A stretch of DNA of 64,000 nt from assembly GCF_000004825.1 (NCBI RefSeq), contig NW_008805063.1:1612857-1676856 (forward strand), given 5' to 3'. Under the pieces are notes generated by a model. It saw nothing but the letters and a program-made list of their open reading frames with translations. It made no database searches and was not told the origin of the DNA. Shown piece after piece: positions 1 to 9,953 of this stretch (its first letter is position 1; each line of letters opens with the position of its first letter). The DNA comes from Heterostelium album PN500. Taxonomy: Eukaryota > Evosea > Eumycetozoa > Acytosteliales > Acytosteliaceae. The position numbers were made by a program, and so were the translations under genes.

Positions 1-165
1 AGTTGATCATATTAAAAAAATAATAATAACATTAATATATATGTATTATAGTTGTTTTTGTCTTGATTTGTTATTGTTATTGTTATTGTTGTTGATTATT
101 ATTATATTGTTATTGTTGATTGTTGTTGTTTGAATGATGATGATGATGAATATGATGATTCTTAC

Positions 166-847
166 TTGTCCATTGTAAAGATGACAGAAACCTCTGATCA
201 ATTTCTTTTTGTAGAGAGAATCGGCAACCATTTCAATTCTTCTCATTCTAGTCATATCAGTGAAATGAGTGATCAACTCTTCTTTGGTGGTGGTGCATTC
301 ATTTGCTGGACCATCACAAAGATAAGTTTCATACTTTCTTGGGAACTTTACTTTAATTTCACCTGACTTTGAAGCAAATCCTCTAATTGACTAAATATTT
401 TAATAAAATAAAAATATTAATATTAATATAACGATGTTCTTGTTCTTGTCAAGATAAATCGAGCAAAACAACAATTTTTTAAAAATAAAATAAAATTCAA
501 AACAAAACATGTCACACACAATTATTTTCCAATACCATCATTACTTATTATATATAAATGGTAAAAGAAACAAATATTTTTATAACTCAAATATCTTTTC
601 TTTTATAATAGTTAATATGATATCATTAACTAAAAATATCATATTAACTTAACTAACAATATCATAATAAGTTGGTAGTGTGATTATATTGTGCTTTGTT
701 TATGTTATGTTGATCTTTATTTTTATTTTATTTATTTTTTAATATTGTTGTTATTTTGTTGCTATTGCTATTGTTATTGTTATTGTTACATACGTTGAAG
801 GTAGCAACAGTCTTGTTGACATTTCTAAGGAGACTTGAAGTGTACAT
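166..847 (-). CDS. pdhA: Pyruvate dehydrogenase E1 alpha subunit, 5' part (cut by window edge)
   Basis: Mitochondrial thiamine-dependent E1 alpha subunit, which decarboxylates pyruvate as part of the pyruvate dehydrogenase complex. Exon 1 (847-794) encodes a short basic/hydroxylated leader, MYTSSLLRNVNKTVATFN, that looks like a mitochondrial import signal. Exon 2 (390-166) continues in frame through RGFASKSG and reaches the family motifs MTRMRRIEMVADSLY and KKKLIRGFCHLYNGQ. In this family the next residues would be EAV..G, in an exon left of position 1. Exon lengths are 54 and 225 nt, both whole codons. The splice donors are GTATGT and GTAAGA. The start was chosen because it is the only ATG giving a leader in frame with exon 2. 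The family assignment is firm; the leader exon is inferred. Confidence 0.9.
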
Positions 848-1247
848 TCTGATGTTGTGAATTGTGTTTTTCAATAACTAAATTTACAAAACTAAAAACA
901 ATGACAACAAACTGAACTTGAATGATTTATAAGAAATGTAAAGGTTGGTTGTTTAGTTATGATATATCACAATAATGATATGAAATGAACAAACAAACTA
1001 ACTTTTAAAAAAAAATAAAAAAAAAAACTAATCAAGATGAAATTTTGGTAAGGTGTTTTGAAGTTTTGCAAAAAATGAAAAAAATAAAAAAAAAAAATAC
1101 AATTGAATTTTTTGATTTTCCCAAGTCACACACAACTATTCACACAAAAAGGTTTTCGTTTTGAATTGTAGAGGCTTGTTGTTTTTAATGATGATCACCA
1201 CAATACCAACTTCTCAAAACGTTACACAGAACATCTAAATTCTACAC

Positions 1248-1278
<31 letters not shown>

Positions 1279-1409
1279 TAAATTAATTAATTAAGTGGAC
1301 AAGTTATAAAGATAAAAATAATTAGTTTAGTTATGTTATATGATATTTTTAGTTTATATTTGCGCAATTAAAGAATGTTTATCTTTATTATAAATATATG
1401 TATATATGG
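848..1409. other. Intergenic spacer
   Basis: AT-rich spacer between the 5' end of the pyruvate dehydrogenase gene and the 3' end of the oxysterol-binding protein gene. It holds A and T tracts, including a run of about 25 T near 1248-1272. I see no gene or RNA in it; the pdhA promoter must lie here. Confidence 0.6.
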
Positions 1410-2899
1410 TTATATAATATCAAAATTATAAACTTTGAAGAAATTTGATGTTATGAAATTTCTATTTTTAAAATTTGAAAGTTGTGAATGAATATAGGTG
1501 TTGTCTGATTTTATAAAGTGTTTTGGTGTCCAATCGAGGTTGTTTTGTTCGATTCTCTCCTTTGCTTGAGTACGTTGTGCTTCCTCTACCAAGTGTTTCT
1601 GTGCTTGTGCTTCCTCTTCGTTGTCGGCATTGATATTCTTTATGACTGCACCCCACACTCTACGTGAAAAGTTCTCTGGTTGCTCTGCAACTGGTGGTAC
1701 CACCATATCCAATGTCTTAAAACTATTGATATCAAAGAACGTTGTTGTTTTCTAAGCATAGATTAATAATAAAATAAAATTAGTCAACTGTTTCATATTA
1801 TAAAATAGATTAGATTATTTGAATATTGTTATAACTTACATTTGTTTTTGAATTTAAAATATTAATTTTACCATCCCAATCGGCTTCTAATGTATAGAGT
1901 GATTTCTTACTGGATGGATGTCTGACCTTTGCAATCATGAAATTTTTGTTTTTAAATAGACCTTTGCCTTTGAATTCAATCTCTGCTGTATGGTTTGTTT
2001 TCTTGCAGGTGAGGACAGTCGATCCTGAAACTTCGGTTGTCAATGTTCCAAGTACGACACCCTTAACAGCAATCTTTGGTACATCAACCAAATATTCTTC
2101 GGAATACTTTGGTAGTTCAAATATTAATTTTCCATCCACTTTGTAAATTGAGTTAGTATAAAAGATTTTAATTAAAATTAATTCTCATTATTATTATACT
2201 TACTACAACTTTCAAATGAATTACCCCAGAATTTTGAAGTTGGTTGAAGATAGGAGTGAAAGATTGCATTGTTCTTTTTGTTGGTGTAACAGAATGCCGA
2301 TGATGGTGGATGATGTGAAATCTGCTCACTGTGATAGTGTGTGGTCGATCCATCTTTGTGCTCCATATGACATGAAAATACCTCTCCAATCACTGGATTG
2401 AATGGATTTCTTACATCTTGTTGTACCAACCAACTTGATAGATAAAATTTCAAAATCTCTAAAAATCTTGCTTCCTCTGTTTCTTGTTGTGATGCACTGC
2501 GAATAAAAAGAAGAAGAAGATTAGTATTTAACAATTTAATATTATTTTATATTATATAAACACTTACTTTATAAATAATTCAAAGTATTTACCCATATCA
2601 GTGAATTTCTCGAGTAAAGATCTTGGTTCAGAAAAGCAAATAGGTAAACTCATTTTATAGAATGGTTGCTATAAAGTAAATAAGTTAATTTAATCATTTC
2701 ATTTAATAATATAATTGATAATTTCTTTACTTACTTTACTAGAAACCATTTGTTTCATTAAAGATGCCATTGCACCTTTCATTTTTTTATCTTTTGGAGT
2801 GTCATTGACATTCTCGTCAGAGACACCATCCTCCTCGATATTTTCTTCTTCATTCCATTTCTGTGATTCTTCTGATGAAATCTCAACACTATTTGACAT
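1410..2899 (-). CDS. Oxysterol-binding protein family, short form
   Basis: Lipid-transfer protein of the OSBP/ORP family, which moves sterol and/or phosphoinositide at membrane contacts; here only the lipid-binding domain is present. Five exons: 2899-2735, 2668-2568, 2496-2204, 2138-1840 and 1751-1410. They sum to 1200 nt (399 aa plus stop), closing in frame. Exon 1 is a charged leader rich in Glu/Ser. Exon 2 has KMSLPICFSEPRSLL and exon 3 has NPFNPVIGEVF followed by the OSBP fingerprint EQISHHPP. Exon 5 has ENFSRRVWGAV and ends near the family's W.P..F motif (DWTPKHF). There is no PH domain or ankyrin region, as in other short dictyostelid OSBPs. The last ~20 residues are poorly conserved, so the true 3' end is less sure. 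Confidence 0.9.
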
Positions 2900-4329
2900 A
2901 TTTATAATTTAATGTGATATGTGAAATAATTATTATAATGTGATTGATTGAAAATTAATTTAATGTGAAATGTTGAAATAATAAATAATATAATGAATAT
3001 GTTTTTGCTAAATAAATAAATAAATTGTGAATTATATTGAAATCAATCTTTTTAATACAATTTTTAAGTATTTTACAAATCTAAAAAACTAAACTAAAAA
3101 AAAAATAGTCTGTTTTTTTTTTTTTTTCGATCAAGATTTTAAGAGATTGAAATTTAAAAGGAATATTCTAAAAAAATACAAAAAAACTAACTACTAATTA
3201 TACTTTAGTTATTTATATATTCTAATTCTAATGTGTTTAATTTTATATATTAAAAAATAAATAAATTTGAGGTATAAATAAAATATTTGGATTGAAATGT
3301 TTACGTTTTACAAAAAAGAACAAAGCACTATGCTGGAATTCTTCCTTTTTGTTTAGATTGTTGTTGGACAGTGGTAGTTAGAATGGCACAATAAGATGAG
3401 TGCTTGTTTCAAAAAAAAAATGACGAAATAAATTAATTAAAAAAATCATATTTCAAAACAAAATGACACCATTTTGTGCCCCACAGCCATCAAAAAATTC
3501 AATCGAATTTCACAAAAAACCTAAAAACTTCAACTTATAACCAAATTTGGAATATGTGGTATAATTATAATGGTTCTATCAATCGCAACAGTAAACAAAC
3601 TTTTTCTTTTTTAATTTAATTTACAGTCAGCCAAAGTGTGTGACTCTTGATCATATGAGGTCATAGTGAAAAAAGTTAACAAATTCGCGCACACGATTTT
3701 AATTAAAGCAAGCTGTAGGTAGCTGATTTTATCATAATAGACCTGGTCAAATAAAAATCTTTTAGATTCTTTTCAATATTAATTAAAAAGTGATAATATT
3801 GTATAAAAAAATAAAATAAAATAATAATAAAATAAAAGTCAACTTTAGAAAGCAAGCTACACCATCTAGTTTAATATTATATACTTGAAATTCAGATAAA
3901 TTCATTGTCCAAACTAGGTTTAGAAATATAACTTTAACAAAAGCACAAAAAAGAGAAAGGAATTAAATAATAATAATAATAATAATAATAATATTAACTT
4001 AACGAATGTTAGTTAATCAAGAGTAGAGCATATTTAATATCTATGATAGCATTTTAAGATCATCTATAATACATACATGTTTGATTGAAATTTTATTAAA
4101 TTGATATGTTGATGTTTTAATGTTTTCTCGTTCCAGAATAAAATGTTCTTATAAATATCTATTTGGTTGGATTACATCAAACATATTGGTTATAGGCGAA
4201 ATACTGTAGATCTATGGTAAGAAGATGCAATCATTATAATACAAACCAAAAAAAATTAGAACTTTGCAAGTTTGAATTTTTTGATTGGACATGTGATTAA
4301 TAGTAGTTGTTGCACAATTCTGCTGTTAT
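2900..4329. other. Intergenic spacer
   Basis: About 1.4 kb of very AT-rich sequence between two minus-strand genes. It holds homopolymer T/A tracts, an (ATA)n microsatellite near 3967-3995 and no coding signature on either strand. Nothing else is recognised. Confidence 0.6.
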
Positions 4330-5056
4330 TTATTTTCGAGTACACATCCTAACAATAACAACTATTATAGCAGCAAGCGAAATGAAAAAAGCGACTATAT
4401 TCAGAATATCTTTTTTGGTGAGTCGTCGTTCAGACGTCTACAAAATTGGTATTAGTTAGTTAGTTTTGAGAGGGGATTATTAATATAGATAATATACATA
4501 CATCAGCCACTCTTTCATAACGGTAAAGATCATAGTCACCAGCTGGAAATGGAGATGAAACAATCACATGATTGATATCACCACGTGTAGTTAGTGAAAC
4601 TCTTGATAGTCCCAAGTCCTCTTCGATAAAAGACAATGATACACCTTCACGATAAACACGTTCTGGTAGCTCATCATCTCTATTGAAAAACAGCCTGACT
4701 AGACGAACTGGAGTGGTGGTAGTGGCAACATAAGCAGGAGGTAAAACCACAATGGGATTTACTTGTACATAAATGAATGGTCCAATTCCACCTGCGTGTC
4801 TAAGCGAACCATCAACATTACGAATAGTATCGGCAGGGTCAAGACGAATCATAGGAGCACCAAAGTTAATAGATGCAGCTGCATCTCGGTCAGTATGAGC
4901 ATCGGTAGGTGACCAGAACAAATCAATCGGTTGTTGAGGTACATATAGGTATGGTGATTGACGAATTAAGTCCTTTAGAAAGGAGTAGGTAAAGACTGTA
5001 TCACCCAAACCTATCTCATCTACATTTCCATTGTAATACACACGATAGTATTCCAT
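4330..5056 (-). CDS. Unknown tail-anchored membrane protein
   Basis: Not recognised. Two exons, 5056-4502 (185 codons) and 4437-4330 (35 codons plus stop), are joined by a 64-nt intron with a GTATGT donor and TTTGTAG acceptor; both exons are whole codons. The first ~185 residues look like a soluble beta-rich domain with many Pro, Tyr and Arg. Exon 2 starts with a basic stretch (TSERRLTKKD), then a hydrophobic helix (ILNIVAFFISLAAIIVVIV), and ends RMCTRK. There is no signal peptide. This layout suggests a tail-anchored protein with the N-domain in the cytosol (inference). A decayed relative lies just downstream of its start (5461-5787), so the gene belongs to a small local family. Confidence 0.7.
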
Positions 5057-5460
5057 GATTGCTATATTTATAATTACTATTTAACTAAATGAATAAAATA
5101 CCACCTGTCATTTATTGAAGACATATTTAATAATCAAGAGGAAGTTATCTTAAAATAAGTGAAATCTGATTAAAAGTGCTAATAAATTAAGTCTTTATTA
5201 ATTTAAACTCAAAATCAAGCAAAGACAACTAACGATACACAAATATGAGAAGTATGTGTTTGTTTAATAGAAATAATAAAATATAATGTTTTTTATTTAT
5301 TTAATACTTTTGAAAACGATAACAAGAAAATGAACCGATAGCCTGGTAAAAAATAATTATTCTGGTTTAGTTTACTAAATTGGTATTAGTTATGAGAGGT
5401 GGTGCTGAGTATTTAAATGAGGGGATCTATTCATCACAATAACCCATAACTAATACCAAT

Positions 5461-5787
5461 TTAATATTGACCAGCAGGGAAAGGAGATGGAACAACCACG
5501 CGATTGGTTTCACAAAGTTAAATTTGTATTGGACTCAAGAACGCGAAATACATGAGGATGACAGATTCTGGTAGACTAACATGATATATATAATAGGCCA
5601 CACCAATACCATTGACAAACGATTTAACTTGACAAACAAAATCTGCAGAATGTGGGCCAATACAGAGATGGTCACTAATATAAATGAATGATTCAATGCA
5701 ACCAGTGTTTGTTTGAGAACCATCATCAATTCGAATTGTATAATGGAAGTCCAGACTATTCATTGGAACCACTGTGACAATTGACAA
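5461..5787 (-). pseudogene. Decayed copy of the neighbouring tail-anchored gene
   Basis: Reading on the minus strand, codons near 5461-5508 spell VVVPSPFPAGQY, matching VIVSSPFPAGDY of the gene at 4330-5056. The stretch upstream (5518-5787) holds a short open frame with similar composition and an internal SFIYISD that parallels PFIYVQV of the intact gene. The two parts are out of frame with each other and stops intervene, and no membrane-anchor exon is visible. The spacer at 5392-5455 also contains a copy of the ACTAATACCAATTT stretch found in the intact gene's intron, on the opposite strand. I read it as a pseudogene made by local duplication; a diverged spliced gene is less likely. Confidence 0.55.
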
Positions 5788-5790
5788 AAG

Positions 5791-6170
5791 ATTAGAACAA
5801 GTAAATGGTTGTCAATGTTAACCAATATCTTAAAGATTTTCATAATCCATTCGATTCTCTCTCATCAACACTTTCCCTGTGTAATGTACACTCTCTATTT
5901 TATTTTGATAAAAATTCTGAATTTAATTTTAATTATTTGATAAGTTATATAATGAATGATACAGCACTAACAAAAAGATACTTAGCTAGAAAAAAAGATT
6001 GATGATAGCTAGACAGACATTATGAAAATAATGTTAAATTTGATTCGTTAACTAAGGGTGAAACCACACTAATTTTAACAAATATCACTTTAAAATGATT
6101 TAGAAGAAAAGAGATATATTTTCTTTGGATAACAATTCATAGAGTAAATAGATAGCATATCATGTTCAAG
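5791..6170. other. Intergenic spacer
   Basis: AT-rich spacer. The 65-codon plus-strand frame at 5805-6002 has no recognisable motif and is probably chance. Nothing else seen. Confidence 0.5.
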
Positions 6171-7694
6171 TTATAAATGCATTTGTGTTTGTGTTTTATT
6201 TTCAATTGATGTTGAAGAGGATGGTTGTTGTTGTTGTTGTTGTAAATCCAATGACCATTTATCAATGTTCATAAGTTGTTTACCGAGTGGTGTGAGTGTC
6301 GGTAGTTGATAATCGATGGATTCTAGAGTAGCAAATTGTTTGGAGGTGTAAGTTGGATGTACACCTTTGTGATACCAGTTCAGCTGTTCCAGTGCGTATC
6401 GGTCGTTGAGTGGCACCGCTGGAAGATGTGCAGAGTACACCACCTCTCTTACGGCGGTGCCAGAGTGCACCTCGTCGTTGCAATGCGGAATTCGCCAGTC
6501 CCAGAAAATGACATCGCCTCTTTGCATCGGGATGTGTTGCAGCTGCTTCACCAGCTCGGGATCGGTCTCACTGGAGAAATCGAATGCATTGCCACGCTTC
6601 AGACGCGTCGAGGTCAATGGGATCTGAGTGATATTGTTATCGAGCGATTGGTTGATCTGCTCATAGATATCGGGATAGCGCTCACGGAAGTAGTCGACGC
6701 AGCGCGAGTGGAACGAAGGAATACACCAGAATCCACCGTTTCCAGGCTCGACCGTATCGCTCAGCGCCACGAACGCTTGGATCGGCTGCCAGAAGCGCAG
6801 AGGGATCAACTCCACAGTGTTACTCTCCTTCGAGATACGTTCGCCTCTGAACAAATGGAAAGGATTACAATCGAGATGAGTACCAGTTCCTTTCTGAACG
6901 GTCGGTTGGTTCCTAAGTAGTAGTTGTTCAGCTTCGTTGCCATTACTACTATCATCATTGTTCTCCTTAGTTTCATTGCTTGAACTATTATTAAAAGGTA
7001 TTCTAAATCCACAGCGATTTACAAACATATACATATGTTTCGGATCGAAATGTTGATAGTCGTTTGGCCACTGTTTGGAGTTGGCGTCAGAGTGCGAGTA
7101 GGTGGCATCGTAGAGCTGCTCGAACGACTTGTAGAGCGATGGATGCTCTCTGATTTTGTACATTGCTTGGCCGTGGTAGAAGTTCACCATTCCACCGAAC
7201 CCGGTGGATACCTTTGACATCTTGTCCTCTTGGAGTTTCAGTAGCTGTGACTCTTCGAACGATCCTATCTTTAGCGATTCATCAAAGTGGATGCCAGCCT
7301 GCTTGGCCAAGTATCGTCTGATCTCCATTTGATGTTCGGTCATCAACGACTGATCTGCGTCATTGCCAAACAGGTTACGCTTTACAACGTAACCAAACTC
7401 CTTGTAGTGAGCAATGTCTTTATCATCCAATATATTGACATTGTCATCAATTACCAATGTCTTATTACTGATATTTCTATCTAATGTCATACTTTGATGT
7501 CTATTACTATTATTATTATATTTAAAGTAATATCTTTTTTGGATGTTATTATTGTTGATGTTGTTGTGACTACCACTACTACCACTACTACTGTTGAAAA
7601 GACAACAACTACTACTTCTTTTTATATTTTCAATAAAACAATTGTTGTTGTTAATGATGATATGTTGATTTCTAGTTAAAAGTCGTCCAAACAT
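6171..7694 (-). CDS. Phytanoyl-CoA dioxygenase (PhyH) family protein
   Basis: Predicted Fe(II)/2-oxoglutarate-dependent dioxygenase of the PhyH family, single exon, 507 aa. Residues 1-70 are rich in Ser, Asn and basic residues and could be a mitochondrial leader. The catalytic domain follows from about residue 95. The iron-binding triad is visible: H273 and D275 in GTGTHLDCNPFH, and H404 in FWDWRIPHCND. R416 in GTAVREVVY is at the place expected for the 2-oxoglutarate-binding arginine. PGNGGFWCIPSFH near residues 317-329 is typical of the family. Long Asn- and Gln-rich inserts (residues ~235-255 and ~487-492) are common in dictyostelids. The substrate cannot be read from sequence; PhyH relatives act on many substrates besides phytanoyl-CoA. 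Confidence 0.88.
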   Translation of the reverse strand: MFGRLLTRNQHIIINNNNCFIENIKRSSSCCLFNSSSGSSGSHNNINNNNIQKRYYFKYNNNSNRHQSMTLDRNISNKTLVIDDNVNILDDKDIAHYKEFGYVVKRNLFGNDADQSLMTEHQMEIRRYLAKQAGIHFDESLKIGSFEESQLLKLQEDKMSKVSTGFGGMVNFYHGQAMYKIREHPSLYKSFEQLYDATYSHSDANSKQWPNDYQHFDPKHMYMFVNRCGFRIPFNNSSSNETKENNDDSSNGNEAEQLLLRNQPTVQKGTGTHLDCNPFHLFRGERISKESNTVELIPLRFWQPIQAFVALSDTVEPGNGGFWCIPSFHSRCVDYFRERYPDIYEQINQSLDNNITQIPLTSTRLKRGNAFDFSSETDPELVKQLQHIPMQRGDVIFWDWRIPHCNDEVHSGTAVREVVYSAHLPAVPLNDRYALEQLNWYHKGVHPTYTSKQFATLESIDYQLPTLTPLGKQLMNIDKWSLDLQQQQQQPSSSTSIENKTQTQMHL

Positions 7695-8184
7695 AACTTA
7701 ACTACAACAACAAATAGCTAATAAATGATGATGTGACTGTTAGACTTTAGTCTAAATTGGAAATGTAATTACATTCAATGATCTGTATTTTTTTTATGAC
7801 AATGAAACGAATAAATAAAAAAATAAAAAATGTTTGCAAAACAGAAATTTGTCGTCGGAATTTATTAAAAAATAAAATTTTAAAATAATTCAGTTTTAAA
7901 TCCGGAGTTAGAGTATATGACGCGTAATCTAATGTACATTTGAAGTATTAATTATTGTTTTATTACCTACTTCTCTTACTTTTTTGGATAAACTTCCATT
8001 AGAAGGTGATTAATTGTTAAAATTATTGAATTTGATCAAAGCATACGATTTTTTTTTATTTTTTTTATGAACAAAATCTGGTTGGCAAATACTTGTTAAT
8101 TTTTTTAATTTTCTTTTAATTCATTTTCTGTTTCTAAATAATTTTTTATTTATATTATTATTATTATGAGCAGAAAAAACTGTA
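7695..8184. other. Intergenic spacer
   Basis: AT-rich spacer containing the promoter of the minus-strand PhyH gene and the approach to the inverted duplication at 8.4 kb. T-rich tracts near 8048-8170; no gene recognised. Confidence 0.5.
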
Positions 8185-8484
8185 ATGGATATAAAGAAGT
8201 ATTCGGATTTCGAAAGCAGAAATCTTCATCTTGTCTCAATAATTAAGGAATGCGAAGATCGCAATAGAATTGAACTTGAAAGACACATACAAGATCCAGA
8301 GGAAATGGATAGTGAAAGTGAGGCAGATGAAATCAAAAGAGAGCGAGAGGAGATTGAAAAAGAAAGAGAGGAGATTGAAAGAGAAATAGAGGAGATAGAA
8401 AAAGAAAGAGAGGTGATAGAAAGAGAAACGGTACCTTCACCAAACTCTGGTTTACCAGAGATCGTCACTCGAGTGCCAACTTGA
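8185..8484 (+). CDS. Short chimeric ORF with EREEIE heptads, doubtful
   Basis: A 99-codon frame starting at an ATG preceded by AT-rich sequence. Residues ~50-80 are a run of E-R/K-E-R-E-E-I-E repeats that would form a charged coiled coil. The last ~18 codons (PSPNSGLPEIVTRVPT) are the antisense of the dynactin p150 N-terminus, because the frame runs into the inverted duplicate that starts near 8430. The ORF is therefore a fusion made by rearrangement. It may be a remnant of another gene whose C-terminus was replaced; whether it is expressed is unknown. Confidence 0.3.
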   Translation: MDIKKYSDFESRNLHLVSIIKECEDRNRIELERHIQDPEEMDSESEADEIKREREEIEKEREEIEREIEEIEKEREVIERETVPSPNSGLPEIVTRVPT

Positions 8485-8796
8485 ATGGCTTTACCCTCTT
8501 TCATATTATTAAAGTATTAGCTAATATATATATTTAAAACCTATCTAGAAATATCTCTTTTGTGTACAATTACAATCTAAAAAATAAATTGTAATTAATG
8601 ATAAGGTAAGTGAAAGCAAACAATTTAAATAAAACTATTGTTGATGGAGTTTGGTGATCATCATTAAAAATCTGTTTCATGGTATTTTCAATCATGATAT
8701 TAAAAGAGACGTAAAAGATCTTTATTCATTTTAAAATTACAAAATTACCATATTTTAATCTCAAAACCCGAATATTTTTTTTTCTTTTTCATCATT
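8427..8796 (-). pseudogene. Inverted duplicate of dynactin p150 start region and promoter
   Basis: On the minus strand, 8504 downwards reads MKEGKAIQVGTRVTISGKPE and a few more residues, matching the first ~26 codons of the dynactin p150 gene at 34977 apart from Glu2 to Lys. Similarity stops after FGEGTV, where the frame runs into unrelated sequence. The region 8505-8796 matches the promoter/spacer 34639-34976 in inverted orientation with small gaps and substitutions, and the flanking tRNA-Pro is part of the same duplicate. No downstream CAP-Gly or coiled-coil sequence is present, so this is a promoter-plus-start fragment, not a gene. Confidence 0.8.
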
Positions 8797-8867
8797 GGCT
8801 CCATAGTTGAATGGTACAATACTACCTTTGGGTGGTAGTGGTCTGGGTTCGATTCCCGGTGGAGCCC
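8797..8867 (+). tRNA. tRNA-Pro (UGG)
   Basis: Full cloverleaf: acceptor GGCTCCA pairs with TGGAGCC; D arm GTTG/CAAT; anticodon arm CTACC/GGTAG closing the loop TTTGGGT, which gives anticodon TGG (proline, CCA codon); T arm CTGGG/CCCGG closing TTCGATT. No intron. Identical over its length to the minus-strand copy at 34568-34638. A GC hairpin (arms AAATACCGC, centre CT, 8886-8905) follows, and LINE fragments start about 85 bp downstream. Confidence 0.95.
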
Positions 8868-8953
8868 CAAAATATTTAATACTTAAAATACCGCCTGCGG
8901 TATTTGAAAAAAAAAAATAATAAAAAATAAATTCTCTCATGAAATCCTTATAG

Positions 8954-9225
8954 AATCCTTCCAACTACGTGCCACCACTTTATACTGTTGTTCATCAACA
9001 CGCAACTACTGTTAGATCTATTTTATCCTAATACTACTCAACTTATTAATTAATAATTTATAACAATAATAATAACATTTTATTGGCTATATTTCTCACG
9101 GCCTGTGTGAGAATGTAAATATAACATAAAACACGAACTAGCAGGTTAATATCAATACCTGCAATTTGTTGACTGATCATGAGTCAACAAATCTTTTTTG
9201 CAAAACAAAAAAAAAAAAAAAAAAA
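8954..9225 (+). mobile_element. LINE 3' fragment A (TRE-like), 5' truncated
   Basis: Starts inside the last ~25 codons of the LINE ORF2, continues through its AT-repeat 3' UTR with the GGCCTGTGTGAGAA motif, and ends in a poly(A) tract at about 9206-9225. It is flanked by the direct repeat AATCCTTATA (8944-8953 and 9224-9233), which I read as a target-site duplication. It is therefore an independent, strongly 5'-truncated insertion made by target-primed reverse transcription, lying ~85 bp downstream of tRNA-Pro in the same orientation. Confidence 0.8.
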
Positions 9226-9263
9226 TCCTTATATCTAAATGATGGCCATCTCAGTTCCCTGGA

Positions 9264-9737
9264 CGGATTGTAGTCTCACAGCAGTTCCTTTCCTTTATCA
9301 AACGTATATACCACAAGTACTGTAACTATAGACTTCGTAATTGGAAGCACTCGTGCATCAAGTTCGACGGTCCTATTTGTACTACTGTCCACTTCACCCA
9401 CCTTACTGCTGCTATCGTACATTCGTTATGGCAGGCGCTGTCCTGTGAAATGTTTGGTGATGGTACCCATTACAAGCTGGAAAATACCGTCAAGAGAGCA
9501 GTCACCCATTACACCAAATTAATCGATGCCAATTACCACAAGCTTAACTTCACGATCGCTAATTCAATCTCCCAAGGAGTCACTGTCGATTGCTCTGCAT
9601 TAACGCGTAAATTTAAATCTGATTGGAATCTTAATCCTTCCAACTACGTGCCACCACTTTATACTGTTGTTCATCAACACTCAACTACTGTTAGATCTAT
9701 TCTATCCTAATACTACTCAACTTATTAATTAATAATT

Positions 9738-9807
<70 letters not shown>

Positions 9808-9953
9808 TTTTATTGGCTATATTTCTCACGGCCTGTGTGAGAATGTAAATATAATATAAAACACGAACTAGCAGGTTAATATCAATACCTGCAATTTGTT
9901 GACTGATCATGAGTCAACAAATCTTTTTTGCAAAAAAAAAAAAAAAAAAAAAA
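9264..9953 (+). mobile_element. LINE 3' fragment B (TRE-like), 5' truncated
   Basis: Covers the C-terminal ~150 codons of the LINE ORF2 (open frame 9450-9710 ends in TVRSILS stop), the 3' UTR with a ~66-bp ATA/ATT microsatellite (about 9741-9806), and a poly(A) tail of ~22 at 9932-9953. The sequences at its edges, AGTTCCCTGGA on the left (about 9255) and AGTTCCTGGA on the right (9953-9962), look like a target-site duplication inside the older fragment C. A second reading frame has drifted near its 5' end. Confidence 0.8.

Noticed and set aside
5442-5449. DUSE-like ACCCATAA
   Set aside because: No small RNA with recognisable ends or stem lies ~60 nt downstream; it sits in a decayed gene copy.
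5805-6002. 65-codon ORF after the decayed tail-anchored copy
   Set aside because: No motif, AT-driven composition, no duplicate or homologue in the window.
6336-6920. 194-codon plus-strand ORF opposite the PhyH gene
   Set aside because: Antisense to conserved catalytic residues of the PhyH domain; no motif of its own.
9741-9806. ATA/ATT tract as a CRISPR-like or functional repeat
   Set aside because: Simple microsatellite in the LINE 3' UTR; shorter versions occur in the other copies. No CRISPR array exists in the window.
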